Shown here: positions 1 through 5,486 of the stretch, one piece after another
How positions within the stretch are numbered: the stretch's first letter is position 1
Layout: every line of letters begins with the position of its first letter
Assembly: GCA_045655645.1 (NCBI GenBank)
Contig: JAZOPS010000006.1
Coordinates: 1 to 7,907, forward strand
Reading direction: 5' to 3'
Source: Fimenecus sp045655645
GTDB taxonomy: Bacteria; Bacillota; Clostridia; Oscillospirales; Acutalibacteraceae
Length of the DNA: 7,907 nt
Made by a program: the position numbers and the translations under genes
The notes under the pieces: generated by a model
What the model saw: only the letters and a program-made list of their open reading frames with translations
Databases searched by the model: none
Told to the model about the DNA's origin: nothing

Positions 1-257
1 ATTGCAGTTGCAACACCGACAATGTTACCTGTGCCTATTGTAGCAGAAAGCGCAGTACACAATGCGCCGAAAGAAGAAACATCACCTTTTCCACCCTCTT
101 CTTCCTTAACCATCCACTTTAACGCTAATGGCAAGCGAAAAACCTGCAAAAGTTTAAGTCTTGTTGTGAGCAAAAGTCCACCTGCAAGAATAAGCACCAT
201 AAGTGGCACGCCCCATACAAAGTCGTCAATTGCAACTAAGATGTCATTAAAATTCAT
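1..257 (-). CDS. Sodium:alanine/glycine symporter family protein (AGCS), N-terminal part, cut by window edge
   Basis: This is the first 85 codons of an AGCS-family transporter, an inner-membrane protein that imports alanine or glycine with sodium. The ATG at 257-255 follows a good ribosome binding site (AGGAGA) by a few bases. The protein opens with MNFNDILVAIDDFVWGVP, then a hydrophobic first membrane segment (about residues 16-32) and a basic loop. It then carries the family motif ATIGTGNIVGVATA near residue 75, part of the sodium/substrate site region in this family. It aligns without gaps with the start of the next AGCS gene (519-1940), so the two are tandem paralogues. The rest lies beyond the left edge, so completeness cannot be judged. 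The upstream glycine riboswitch and terminator suggest that glycine is a substrate; that is inference from context. Confidence 0.93.
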   Translation of the reverse strand, partial: MNFNDILVAIDDFVWGVPLMVLILAGGLLLTTRLKLLQVFRLPLALKWMVKEEEGGKGDVSSFGALCTALSATIGTGNIVGVATA

Positions 258-279
258 TTTTATTCTCCTTTTCTTTCCG

Positions 280-315
280 AAAAATAAAGGACCGAGCGCA
301 AAATACACTCAGTCC
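280..315 (-). terminator. Intrinsic terminator, riboswitch expression platform
   Basis: On the minus strand GGACTGAGTG (315-306) pairs with CGCTCGGTCC (298-289) around a 7-base loop, including two G-U pairs, and is followed by TTTATTTTT. It sits between the glycine aptamer and the start codon at 257, so it is the expected transcription on/off element of the riboswitch. Its 3' arm plus first U residues (292-286, GTCCTTT) is exactly complementary to AAAGGAC in the 3' side of the aptamer (346-340), which offers an alternative antiterminator pairing. Confidence 0.85.
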
Positions 316-335
316 TGAAAAAATCTAAAAGAAAT

Positions 336-456
336 TTCCGTCCTTTGACCTGAGAGATTAGCATTACGCTTTGCACCTTCGGTATCCACAATTTGTGGAA
401 TTCTCCGGAATACCATCAGCAGACAGTCAGTCACCCTTCAATCTGCATCACTTGGC
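336..456 (-). ncRNA. Glycine riboswitch (single aptamer with upstream ghost-aptamer-like hairpin)
   Basis: Read on the minus strand, 410-336 has the layout of a glycine aptamer. The closing stem is TTCCG (410-406) with CGGAA (340-336). Inside it come GGAGA, the hairpin TCCACAAATTGTGGA, the conserved ACCGAAGGTGCAA, a small AGC/GCT hairpin, and the conserved CTCTCAGG followed by CAAAGGAC. Only one full aptamer is present. Upstream, GCAGA (446-442) and TCTGC (423-419) form a hairpin flanked on both sides by TGAT, with an outer CCA/TGG pairing. That resembles the ghost aptamer and kink-turn of type-2 singlet glycine riboswitches. Its position ahead of an AGCS symporter gene fits known glycine-controlled transport genes. 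The aptamer call is firm; the ghost-aptamer reading is inference. Confidence 0.93.
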
Positions 457-475
457 TATTAAATTAACAAAATAG

Positions 476-504
476 ATTTTAATACAAATATATTCTTATG
501 TCAA
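476..504 (-). promoter_or_regulatory. Sigma-A-type promoter for the riboswitch-controlled symporter
   Basis: The minus strand reads TTGACA (504-499), a 17-base spacer, then TAAAAT (481-476). This is a near-consensus promoter. Transcription would start near 469, about a dozen bases before the riboswitch element. It lies just downstream of the stop codon of the upstream symporter gene (519), so the downstream paralogue has its own transcript. Confidence 0.82.
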
Positions 505-518
505 GACCAAAATCACTG

Positions 519-1940
519 TTATTTTTGCAATTTATGTTTGCCTTGTTCAAAGAATTCTTTTGTATCTTTAACAACGATTCCGGACAATGCGAATAATGCT
601 ATCATATTCGGTAATGCCATAACACCGTTGAAAATATTTGCAATAGTCCATACATCCTTTACTGTCATAAATGCGCCTACAAAAACTGCTACAATATAGA
701 CATATTTTGAAATCTTAACAGCTTTCTGATTGCCATTTGAAAGATATTCAACGCAAGATTCTGCATAATAGTCCCAACCAATAATAGTTGTAAATGCGAA
801 GAACACCAAAGACATTGAAAGAATAAATGAAACAATATCAGCATTAAAGAATGGCATTCCTTCTGTGAATGCATAACGGGTAACTGAATATCCCTCTAAG
901 CCTGTCTGCCATGCGTCAGTTGTAACAAGCACAAGACCTGTCATAAGACAGATAATATTAGTAATAAATGCACCATTCATTGTTACAAGGCCTTGACGAA
1001 CAGGTTCTTTTGCTCTTGCTGCAGCGGCTGCGATTGGTGCAGAGCCAAGACCCGCCTCATTTGAGAAAACGCCCTTTGAAATACCATGTTGCATTGCAAT
1101 GAAAATTGAACCAATTGCACCACCTGTCACTGATGCTGGGTCAAACGCACCTTTTATAACAGTTGCAAGTGCCTGTGGCATTTCTCTGATATTTGCAAGC
1201 ACAAGAATAAAAGAGAAAACTATATATGTAACTGCCATAAAAGGAACAACGAAAGAAGCTACATTGGCAATTCGCTGAATTCCACCCAAAAGCACCATTG
1301 CAACACATGCTGTGAGAACAACCGCAATGATTACTGTTACAACACTTGTTGCTGTAACATCACCCACAAATGGCAAAGACCACATCTTTGTCTTATCAGG
1401 ACAACAAAAGTCGAGAATAGCAGTTGAAATACTGTTAACCTGAGTAAAAGTGCCAATACCTAAAATTGCAGCACTTGCACCACATATTGCAAAAACTTTA
1501 GCAAGCCAGCGCCATTTTTTGCCCATACCCTTTTCAATGTAGCAGAACGGACCACCATAAGTATGACCATCGGGTGCAGTTTCACGATATTTAATAGCCA
1601 ACATACCCTCGGCATATTTGGTTGCAAGACCTAAAAGACCTGCAATAAAAAGCCAAAACAATGCTCCCGGACCACCAAGACAGATTGCAGTTGCAACACC
1701 AACGATGTTACCCGTGCCGATTGTTGCAGATAAAGCTGTACACAACGCGCCAAATGATGATACATTACCCGTTGCGCCCTCTTCTTTAGTGAACATCCAT
1801 TTAAGCGCCAGATTAAGTCGTCTGACCTGAATACCACGAAGTCTGACTGTAAGCAACATACCACCTGCGACAATTATCACAAGAAGCGGAACGCCCCAAA
1901 CAAAATTTTCAATTGTTTTTAAAAATTCAGAAAACCCCAT
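519..1940 (-). CDS. Sodium:alanine/glycine symporter family protein (AGCS), complete
   Basis: This encodes an integral membrane amino acid:sodium symporter of about 473 residues, normal for the AGCS family (AlsT/DagA type). Hydrophobic segments occur along the whole protein, consistent with about 11 helices. Family hallmarks are FVWGVP at the N-terminus, ATIGTGNIVGVATA (about residues 74-87), GGPGALFW followed by KYAEGMLAIKYRE, and GVFSNEAGLGSAPIAAAAA (near residue 290). I prefer the ATG at 1940-1938 because the paralogue at 257 aligns gap-free from there. An in-frame GTG at 1952 would add four residues but has a purine run only about two bases upstream. The gene has its own promoter (1977-2005). 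No clear terminator follows, so some transcripts may read into the riboswitch leader of the next gene. Substrate (alanine, glycine or D-alanine) cannot be told from sequence. Confidence 0.95.
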   Translation of the reverse strand: MGFSEFLKTIENFVWGVPLLVIIVAGGMLLTVRLRGIQVRRLNLALKWMFTKEEGATGNVSSFGALCTALSATIGTGNIVGVATAICLGGPGALFWLFIAGLLGLATKYAEGMLAIKYRETAPDGHTYGGPFCYIEKGMGKKWRWLAKVFAICGASAAILGIGTFTQVNSISTAILDFCCPDKTKMWSLPFVGDVTATSVVTVIIAVVLTACVAMVLLGGIQRIANVASFVVPFMAVTYIVFSFILVLANIREMPQALATVIKGAFDPASVTGGAIGSIFIAMQHGISKGVFSNEAGLGSAPIAAAAARAKEPVRQGLVTMNGAFITNIICLMTGLVLVTTDAWQTGLEGYSVTRYAFTEGMPFFNADIVSFILSMSLVFFAFTTIIGWDYYAESCVEYLSNGNQKAVKISKYVYIVAVFVGAFMTVKDVWTIANIFNGVMALPNMIALFALSGIVVKDTKEFFEQGKHKLQK

Positions 1941-1976
1941 ATCTTTTGCCACTCTTTTAACAAAATATCAAACCCA

Positions 1977-2005
1977 ATTATATATTATTCGTATTCAATT
2001 TTCAA
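1977..2005 (-). promoter_or_regulatory. Sigma-A-type promoter for the complete AGCS gene
   Basis: The minus strand reads TTGAAA (2005-2000), exactly 17 bases, then TATAAT (1982-1977). The start site would be near 1970, giving a leader of only about 30 bases. There is no room for a riboswitch, unlike the paralogous gene downstream. Confidence 0.8.
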
Positions 2006-2017
2006 CCATTATTTTGC

Positions 2018-2045
2018 AAAAAAATAAGGGGATTTTTACCTCTTT
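2018..2045 (-). terminator. Possible weak intrinsic terminator after the three-gene cluster
   Basis: On the minus strand AAGAGG (2044-2039) can pair with CCCCTT (2031-2026), with one A-C mismatch, around a 7-base loop. A run ATTTTTTTT follows directly. It lies just past the stop codon of the gene ending at 2047. The stem is short and imperfect, so the call is tentative. Confidence 0.45.
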
Positions 2046-2046
2046 A

Positions 2047-2451
2047 TTAAGATAAAATATACATCAATGCCATTATTAGCATTTCATCTGCTCCTTCACT
2101 TTTCAAAAGCATAATAAGCCCTAGGATTATGGCTTTGTCAGGTTCATCTAAAATATTAATTTTTGCTTTTTCGACAGGTATATTTATGCTTTTTACTTGT
2201 TCTTTTGGCTCTTGTTCCTTGAAAAACTCTTTGAAATCAGGATAAGATGTATTCTGAGGAAAATTTGGTGGCATATTTGTAATTTTAGGTTTCACCTGCT
2301 GACTGGACTCTTCAAAAAACTGCTTTGGTTTTATATATGGTGTTGAGTCTGTTTCTTCTAGCAATTTTTCAGAATTTTTTCGCATTTCTCTGACTCTTTC
2401 AAGGGCTTTTTTCTGCATGCTCTGTATTTCTGAATATGAATAATTACTCAT
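2047..2451 (-). CDS. Uncharacterised protein with hydrophobic C-terminal segment (third gene of small cluster)
   Basis: I do not recognise a named family. The 134-residue product begins with a basic, probably helical stretch (MSNYSYSEIQSMQKKALERV onward to about residue 35). It then has a proline-, lysine- and glutamine-rich, likely disordered middle (about 37-95). It ends in two short hydrophobic segments separated by a charged turn, AIILGLIMLL-KSEGADE-MLIMALMYILS. Such tails occur in uncharacterised clostridial proteins as far as I recall, but this is memory and not a search. The ATG at 2451 is chosen because AAAGGGGA lies about 9 bases upstream; an in-frame TTG at 2457 is the longer alternative. 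It overlaps the previous gene by 8 bases (ATGAGTAA), suggesting translational coupling. The tail is too short for a confident membrane call and may instead bind a partner or a membrane surface. Confidence 0.75.
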   Translation of the reverse strand: MSNYSYSEIQSMQKKALERVREMRKNSEKLLEETDSTPYIKPKQFFEESSQQVKPKITNMPPNFPQNTSYPDFKEFFKEQEPKEQVKSINIPVEKAKINILDEPDKAIILGLIMLLKSEGADEMLIMALMYILS

Positions 2452-2770
2452 TTCCAAACATCCCCTTTAACAATGGCAATGTATCCATCAATTGCAAAAA
2501 TTTGATAGCGTCATCTGCTTTTTTACGCCTATCTTCATTAAGCAACGGCTTCAAATCAAGAATTAGCCTTGTTCGACTATCTTCTTTATTCATTTGTCCC
2601 ATCACTGACATCAATTTACTTATCATATTTTCATCAAAAGGTAATGATGGCATTGTTTTCTTTGGTTGCTCTTTTGGTGTTGTGTTGCCCATCAACGATT
2701 CTGCCACATTTTTAAGTTTTGCCATATCTTCTTCGCTTATTGAGGACAAAAGTTCTTGCAAATCAGCCAT
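2444..2770 (-). CDS. Uncharacterised helical protein (second gene of small cluster)
   Basis: The product has 108 residues and no recognised domain. It starts with an acidic helical stretch (MADLQELLSSISEEDMAKLK). A short linker rich in T, P and K (about residues 29-43) follows. The second half runs as MISKLMSVMGQM, then SRTRLILDLKPLLNEDRRKKADDAIKF and LQLMDTLPLLKGMF. The LxLKPLLxExRxxKxDxAIK pattern is one I associate with small uncharacterised proteins of Clostridia, without knowing a function. No signal peptide or membrane helix is evident. The ATG at 2770 follows GGAGGG at good spacing. It overlaps the upstream gene by ATGGCTGA and the downstream gene by ATGAGTAA, so the three form one translationally coupled unit. 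It is probably cytoplasmic. Confidence 0.8.
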   Translation of the reverse strand: MADLQELLSSISEEDMAKLKNVAESLMGNTTPKEQPKKTMPSLPFDENMISKLMSVMGQMNKEDSRTRLILDLKPLLNEDRRKKADDAIKFLQLMDTLPLLKGMFGNE

Positions 2771-2975
2771 TCTTACCCTCCGTAAATTTCTTTAACAATT
2801 CTTGTGCCTGAGGTGTTGAGAGCATTTGCTCCATGGCGTTTTTATCGCTTAACAACTCTTGCAATTTCTTACTCTGGTCAGGTTTTAACTGTTTCATCAG
2901 ATAATCTTGCGCATCTTGTCTGTTTTTTTGATTTTTCATATCGTCAACGATTTTATTAAAATTCTCATTACTCAT
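2763..2975 (-). CDS. Small uncharacterised charged helical protein (first gene of small cluster)
   Basis: This is a 70-residue, strongly charged, probably all-helical protein that begins MSNENFNKIVDDMKNQKN and ends in the segment LSTPQAQELLKKFTEGKNG. No cysteine, signal peptide or membrane segment is present. I recognise no named family. The ATG at 2975 is preceded by GGTGGTG about 6 bases away. A longer open frame extends to 3125, but its extra residues run across the divergent promoter region and into the opposite gene, so the short form is preferred. It is the first gene of the minus-strand chain and overlaps the next by 8 bases. Its start codon abuts the -35 box of the opposite-facing promoter. 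Confidence 0.75.
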   Translation of the reverse strand: MSNENFNKIVDDMKNQKNRQDAQDYLMKQLKPDQSKKLQELLSDKNAMEQMLSTPQAQELLKKFTEGKNG

Positions 2976-3003
2976 TGAAAACACCACCAATTTGATATAT
3001 AAT
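2975..3003 (+). promoter_or_regulatory. Sigma-A-type promoter for the phosphoesterase-nagA operon
   Basis: The plus strand reads TTGAAA (2975-2980), a 17-base spacer, then TATAAT (2998-3003). The start would be near 3010, about 30 bases before the TTG start codon at 3041. The -35 box touches the start codon of the minus-strand gene, so the two divergent transcripts share almost no spacer. Confidence 0.8.
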
Positions 3004-3011
3004 ATTATTAG

Positions 3012-3040
3012 ATAATATGTTTGTACGCGGGGTGATATGC
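3012..3040 (-). promoter_or_regulatory. Possible sporulation sigma-E-like promoter for the three-gene cluster
   Basis: The minus strand reads GCATATC (3040-3034), 14 bases, then CATATTAT (3019-3012). The Bacillus sigma-E pattern is roughly KMATATT, N14, CATACAHT. The match is 6 of 7 and 6 of 8 positions at the right spacing. No convincing sigma-A pair was found on this strand upstream of the ATG at 2975. The region is very AT-rich, so chance is a real alternative. Confidence 0.4.
3029..3035 (+). promoter_or_regulatory. Ribosome binding site fixing a TTG start
   Basis: GGGGTGA sits five bases before TTG at 3041, and translation from that TTG gives MRILVFSDSHG, the normal beginning of the YfcE phosphoesterase family. 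The upstream in-frame ATG at 3017 has no such site and lies just past the predicted transcription start, and the in-frame GTG at 3032 lies inside the binding site itself. Confidence 0.75.
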
Positions 3041-3502
3041 TTGCGAATCCTTGTTTTTTCTGATTCTCACGGACAATATAAACCAATGAAAAAAGCAATT
3101 GAAGCTCAACCAGACGCTGAGGCAATTATATTTTTAGGTGACGGTCACCGTGATTTTGAATATTGTAAACAATTTGTTGGTGACAAGCGTATCTATTCAG
3201 TAAAGGGTAACAATGATTTTCATTGCGAATATCCATTAAGGCAAATTTTTACTGAAAACAACGAAAACATCTACATCACTCATGGGCATTATGAATATGT
3301 TAAAAGCAGTTTGTCGGGACTTCTTATTAAATCCCGTGAAAACAATTGCAAAATCGCACTTTATGGGCACACCCACCGTCAACAGACCGATTATTGTGAC
3401 GGGATATACGCTTTCTGTCCGGGGGCTTTATATGACGATGAATACGGTGTAATTGATATCACCGATAAAGGCATAATATGTATTGGAATGAAGGTGAAAT
3501 AA
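3041..3502 (+). CDS. YfcE/MJ0936-type metallophosphoesterase
   Basis: This is a 153-residue calcineurin-like phosphodiesterase of the small YfcE/MJ0936 family, cytoplasmic and dependent on two metal ions (often Mn). All expected ligands are visible: D8 and H10 in FSDSHG, D34 in FLGDGHRD, N57 or N58 in KGNND, H81 and H83 in THGH, and H110 and H112 in LYGHTH. Family members hydrolyse phosphodiester substrates in vitro, with physiological substrates mostly unknown. The TTG at 3041 is chosen from the Shine-Dalgarno site and because the family begins MRILVxSDxHG; an ATG at 3017 would add eight residues. The stop codon overlaps the ATG of the nagA-like gene by one base (TAATG), so the two are translationally coupled. 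Confidence 0.92.
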   Translation: MRILVFSDSHGQYKPMKKAIEAQPDAEAIIFLGDGHRDFEYCKQFVGDKRIYSVKGNNDFHCEYPLRQIFTENNENIYITHGHYEYVKSSLSGLLIKSRENNCKIALYGHTHRQQTDYCDGIYAFCPGALYDDEYGVIDITDKGIICIGMKVK

Positions 3503-4662
3503 TGATACTTTTTAAAAACGCTAATGTAATTTTAGAAAACGAAGTAAAAAAACTTTCTGTACTTGTTGACGGAAGCAAAATTGTAAAGATAGCAGAAACA
3601 ATAGACACAGATGCAGAAATCATTGACTGCGATGGTCTTTATCTCTCAGCAGGTTTTATTGATTTGCATGTGCACGGTGGTGGTGGAATTTCTGCTATGT
3701 GTTGCGATAGCGATAAACTTTGTCAAATGGCAAAATCACACGCTTTACACGGCACAACAAGTATTCTCCCTACAACTCTTGCAGCACCTGTTAAACAGTT
3801 ATTAGAAGTCACAGAATACATAAAAAAAGCCAGTGAAACTTGCACTGACTCAAACATTTTAGGTGTTCATTTTGAAGGTCCTTATCTCAACCCTGAAAAC
3901 AAAGGTGCGCAGAGTGAAGAAAATATTCTTTCACCATTAAAAGACGACCCTACCCCATTGCTTGAATGTTGGGATAAAGTTCGTATTATGGGTGTTGCTC
4001 CTGAAATTGACGGTGCATTTGAACTTGGTGAAAAACTTAAAGAAAAAGGAATTGTTGTTTCAGTTGCCCACACAAAAGCAGACTATGACACCACAATTGA
4101 AGCTCTTGACCACGGTTTTTCAGACTTTACACATATTTACAATGCATCAACATCTTGTTTCAAGCGTGGAATTTTCCGTGTAGCAGGTGCAGTTGAAGCA
4201 GGTCTTGTTGACGACAGATACACTGTACAGGTTATCGCAGATTTACGCCATTTACCATTAGGTGTGCTTAAGCTTATTTATAAGACAAAGGGCGCAGACG
4301 GAATGTATCTCATTACTGACGGACTCGAATTCGCAGCAAGCAACCTTAAAGACGGTGAAATCTGTATGCAAGAAAATGGTCTTGAAGTTGTTTTCGAAGA
4401 CAATGTTATGAAACTTGCCGACAGAAGTTGTCTTGCTGGTAGTGCTGCAACAACTGATATGCTTGTACGAAATATGTACAAGGAAGTTGGTACACCAATT
4501 TATGATGCTGTTAAAATGGCATCTTCTACACCTGCAAGGGTAATCGGCATTGACAATGAAAAGGGTTATATCAAAGAAGGCTATGACGCAGATATTCTTC
4601 TTTTTGACGATAACATTAATATTCAAAAAGTTATGGTTATGGGTAATTTTGTGGAGGAATAA
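3502..4662 (+). CDS. nagA: N-acetylglucosamine-6-phosphate deacetylase-like amidohydrolase
   Basis: The 386-residue length and motif order match NagA, which removes acetate from N-acetylglucosamine-6-phosphate to give glucosamine-6-phosphate in amino sugar and cell wall recycling. Visible motifs are GFIDLHVHGGGG (H56, H58), HGTTSILPTT, GVHFEGPYLNPENKGAQ (metal ligand E125), VSVAHTKADYD (H190), FTHIYNAST (H211), H250 in IADLRHLP, D273 in LITDGLEF (catalytic acid/base position) and CLAGSAATTD. Some stretches differ from typical NagA: IADLRH where IADGxHVxP is common, TDGLEFA where TDAMxAAG is common, and LAGSAATTD where LAGSxLTMD is common. The ATG at 3502 follows AAGGTGA and overlaps the preceding stop by one base. 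No nagB or sugar transporter is adjacent. A related amino sugar substrate is possible. Confidence 0.88.
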   Translation: MILFKNANVILENEVKKLSVLVDGSKIVKIAETIDTDAEIIDCDGLYLSAGFIDLHVHGGGGISAMCCDSDKLCQMAKSHALHGTTSILPTTLAAPVKQLLEVTEYIKKASETCTDSNILGVHFEGPYLNPENKGAQSEENILSPLKDDPTPLLECWDKVRIMGVAPEIDGAFELGEKLKEKGIVVSVAHTKADYDTTIEALDHGFSDFTHIYNASTSCFKRGIFRVAGAVEAGLVDDRYTVQVIADLRHLPLGVLKLIYKTKGADGMYLITDGLEFAASNLKDGEICMQENGLEVVFEDNVMKLADRSCLAGSAATTDMLVRNMYKEVGTPIYDAVKMASSTPARVIGIDNEKGYIKEGYDADILLFDDNINIQKVMVMGNFVEE

Positions 4663-4664
4663 TT

Positions 4665-4955
4665 ATGACAATCTACGATTTAAAAAACAAAGACCTAAAA
4701 AAGTATTTCAGAGAATTTGCAAAGACCACTTATGGCAAAGTTGTTTTCTGCCTTGCTTATTCAGTTTTTCTTATAATGTCAATTATAAGTGCAGAAACTG
4801 CAATTATTTGTAAAATGTATTGTGGGTCATTTTTCGGTTGTAATAGTAGCCTTGCACTTTATCTCATAATCACTCTGATTTCATTTGTGGTTGGCTCAGC
4901 TTATTTCTACCGCGAATTTGATAAATTCTTACAAGTGAAATATAAGGATAAATAA
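4665..4955 (+). CDS. Small two-helix membrane protein of unknown function
   Basis: I do not recognise this 96-residue protein. It has a basic N-terminal region (about residues 1-25, LKNKDLKKYFREFAK), a hydrophobic segment (about 26-49), a short loop, a second hydrophobic segment (about 62-81) and a charged tail ending KYKDK. By the positive-inside rule both ends should be cytoplasmic and the loop outside. C49, C53 and C59 cluster in or next to that loop (CKMYCGSFFGC). The ATG at 4665 follows GGAGG at good spacing. It starts two bases after the nagA-like stop and is followed by a strong terminator, so it is the last gene of the operon. A link to amino sugar metabolism is only suggested by position. 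Confidence 0.82.
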   Translation: MTIYDLKNKDLKKYFREFAKTTYGKVVFCLAYSVFLIMSIISAETAIICKMYCGSFFGCNSSLALYLIITLISFVVGSAYFYREFDKFLQVKYKDK

Positions 4956-4960
4956 AATTC

Positions 4961-4992
4961 AAGGGACTGTGAATTTCACAGTCCCCTTTTTT
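4961..4992 (+). terminator. Intrinsic terminator of the phosphoesterase-nagA operon
   Basis: GGGACTGTG (4963-4971) pairs perfectly with CACAGTCCC (4977-4985) around a 5-base loop and is followed by CTTTTTTATT. The minus strand sees the same hairpin followed by TTGAATTTTATTT, so it may also stop the converging gene that ends at 4994, though less well. Confidence 0.9.
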
Positions 4993-4993
4993 A

Positions 4994-5419
4994 TTAGTCA
5001 CCAATTCTTTTATAGCCTCTAATAAAGAAGATTTGGAAAAGAATCAAGTATATTAACAGAATTGCTGTTATTGCTAACCACAATATATCGCTTTTTTCAT
5101 CAACAATTGGACCAAAAAAGATATTACAAACAATCGGCGCAAGTGCCGGAACAAATCCAAGTCCGCACAAAACTGTTGTTACCTTTGAAAATCTTATACC
5201 ATGCAAAGCAAATGATAAAAACGCCACTACAATTAAACACAAACTAAACATAGCCAATGGTATCATTCCCGATTCGGATTGGAACAGAAAATGTGTCAGC
5301 TTTGATGATAATTGTATTTGCATCTTCGTCCCTTGTGAATAAAAAGCTATAAAGTAAATATAACATATCGAAAAAACAGCATTTATTATGAGAGCAAGTT
5401 TTTTATTTACTTTTTCCAT
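4994..5419 (-). CDS. Four-helix membrane protein of unknown function
   Basis: The 141-residue product has four hydrophobic segments at about residues 8-28, 52-73, 79-102 and 110-133, with a basic start (MEKVNKK) and a basic end (IRGYKRIGD). Both ends are therefore probably cytoplasmic. I see no catalytic or transporter motif and recognise no family. The ATG at 5419 is well supported by AGAGGTGA four bases upstream. The gene stands alone: it converges with the nagA operon across a shared hairpin, and the ribosomal operon upstream on the same strand ends in a strong terminator at 5545. A possible promoter and a six-codon leader ORF precede it. Confidence 0.85.
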   Translation of the reverse strand: MEKVNKKLALIINAVFSICYIYFIAFYSQGTKMQIQLSSKLTHFLFQSESGMIPLAMFSLCLIVVAFLSFALHGIRFSKVTTVLCGLGFVPALAPIVCNIFFGPIVDEKSDILWLAITAILLIYLILFQIFFIRGYKRIGD

Positions 5420-5441
5420 AAAATCACCTCTTAATTTAATG

Positions 5442-5462
5442 TTACAAGGCTTTTTTCTGCAT
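5442..5462 (-). CDS. Possible six-codon leader ORF (MQKKAL)
   Basis: On the minus strand AGGTGA (5473-5468) is followed five bases later by an ATG that opens a six-codon frame, MQKKAL, ending in TAA at 5444-5442. It lies in the predicted leader of the four-helix membrane protein gene, with its stop 22 bases before that start. The spacing is ideal for translation, but so short an ORF could be chance. No attenuator hairpin is visible between the two. Confidence 0.3.
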   Translation of the reverse strand: MQKKAL

Positions 5463-5486
5463 AATTATCACCTACTTTCTGTTTCT

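Noticed and set aside
22..318. Plus-strand open frame across the symporter start and terminator
   Set aside because: It is antisense to the conserved symporter coding region and runs through the terminator hairpin. A similar antisense frame occurs over the paralogue (1618-1830), showing that it is a by-product of the transporter sequence.
336..470. T-box or other amino-acid leader instead of a glycine riboswitch
   Set aside because: No T-box sequence or specifier loop is present, and the conserved glycine aptamer core and stems fit in order.
2976..3125. Upstream extension of the first small-cluster gene to an ATG at 3125
   Set aside because: The extension would overlap the divergent promoter and the first codons of the phosphoesterase gene. 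The ATG at 2975 has a nearby binding site and starts a typical helical sequence.
4258..4626. Minus-strand open frame of 122 codons opposite the nagA-like gene
   Set aside because: It has no ribosome binding site, and the plus strand there encodes conserved NagA motifs.
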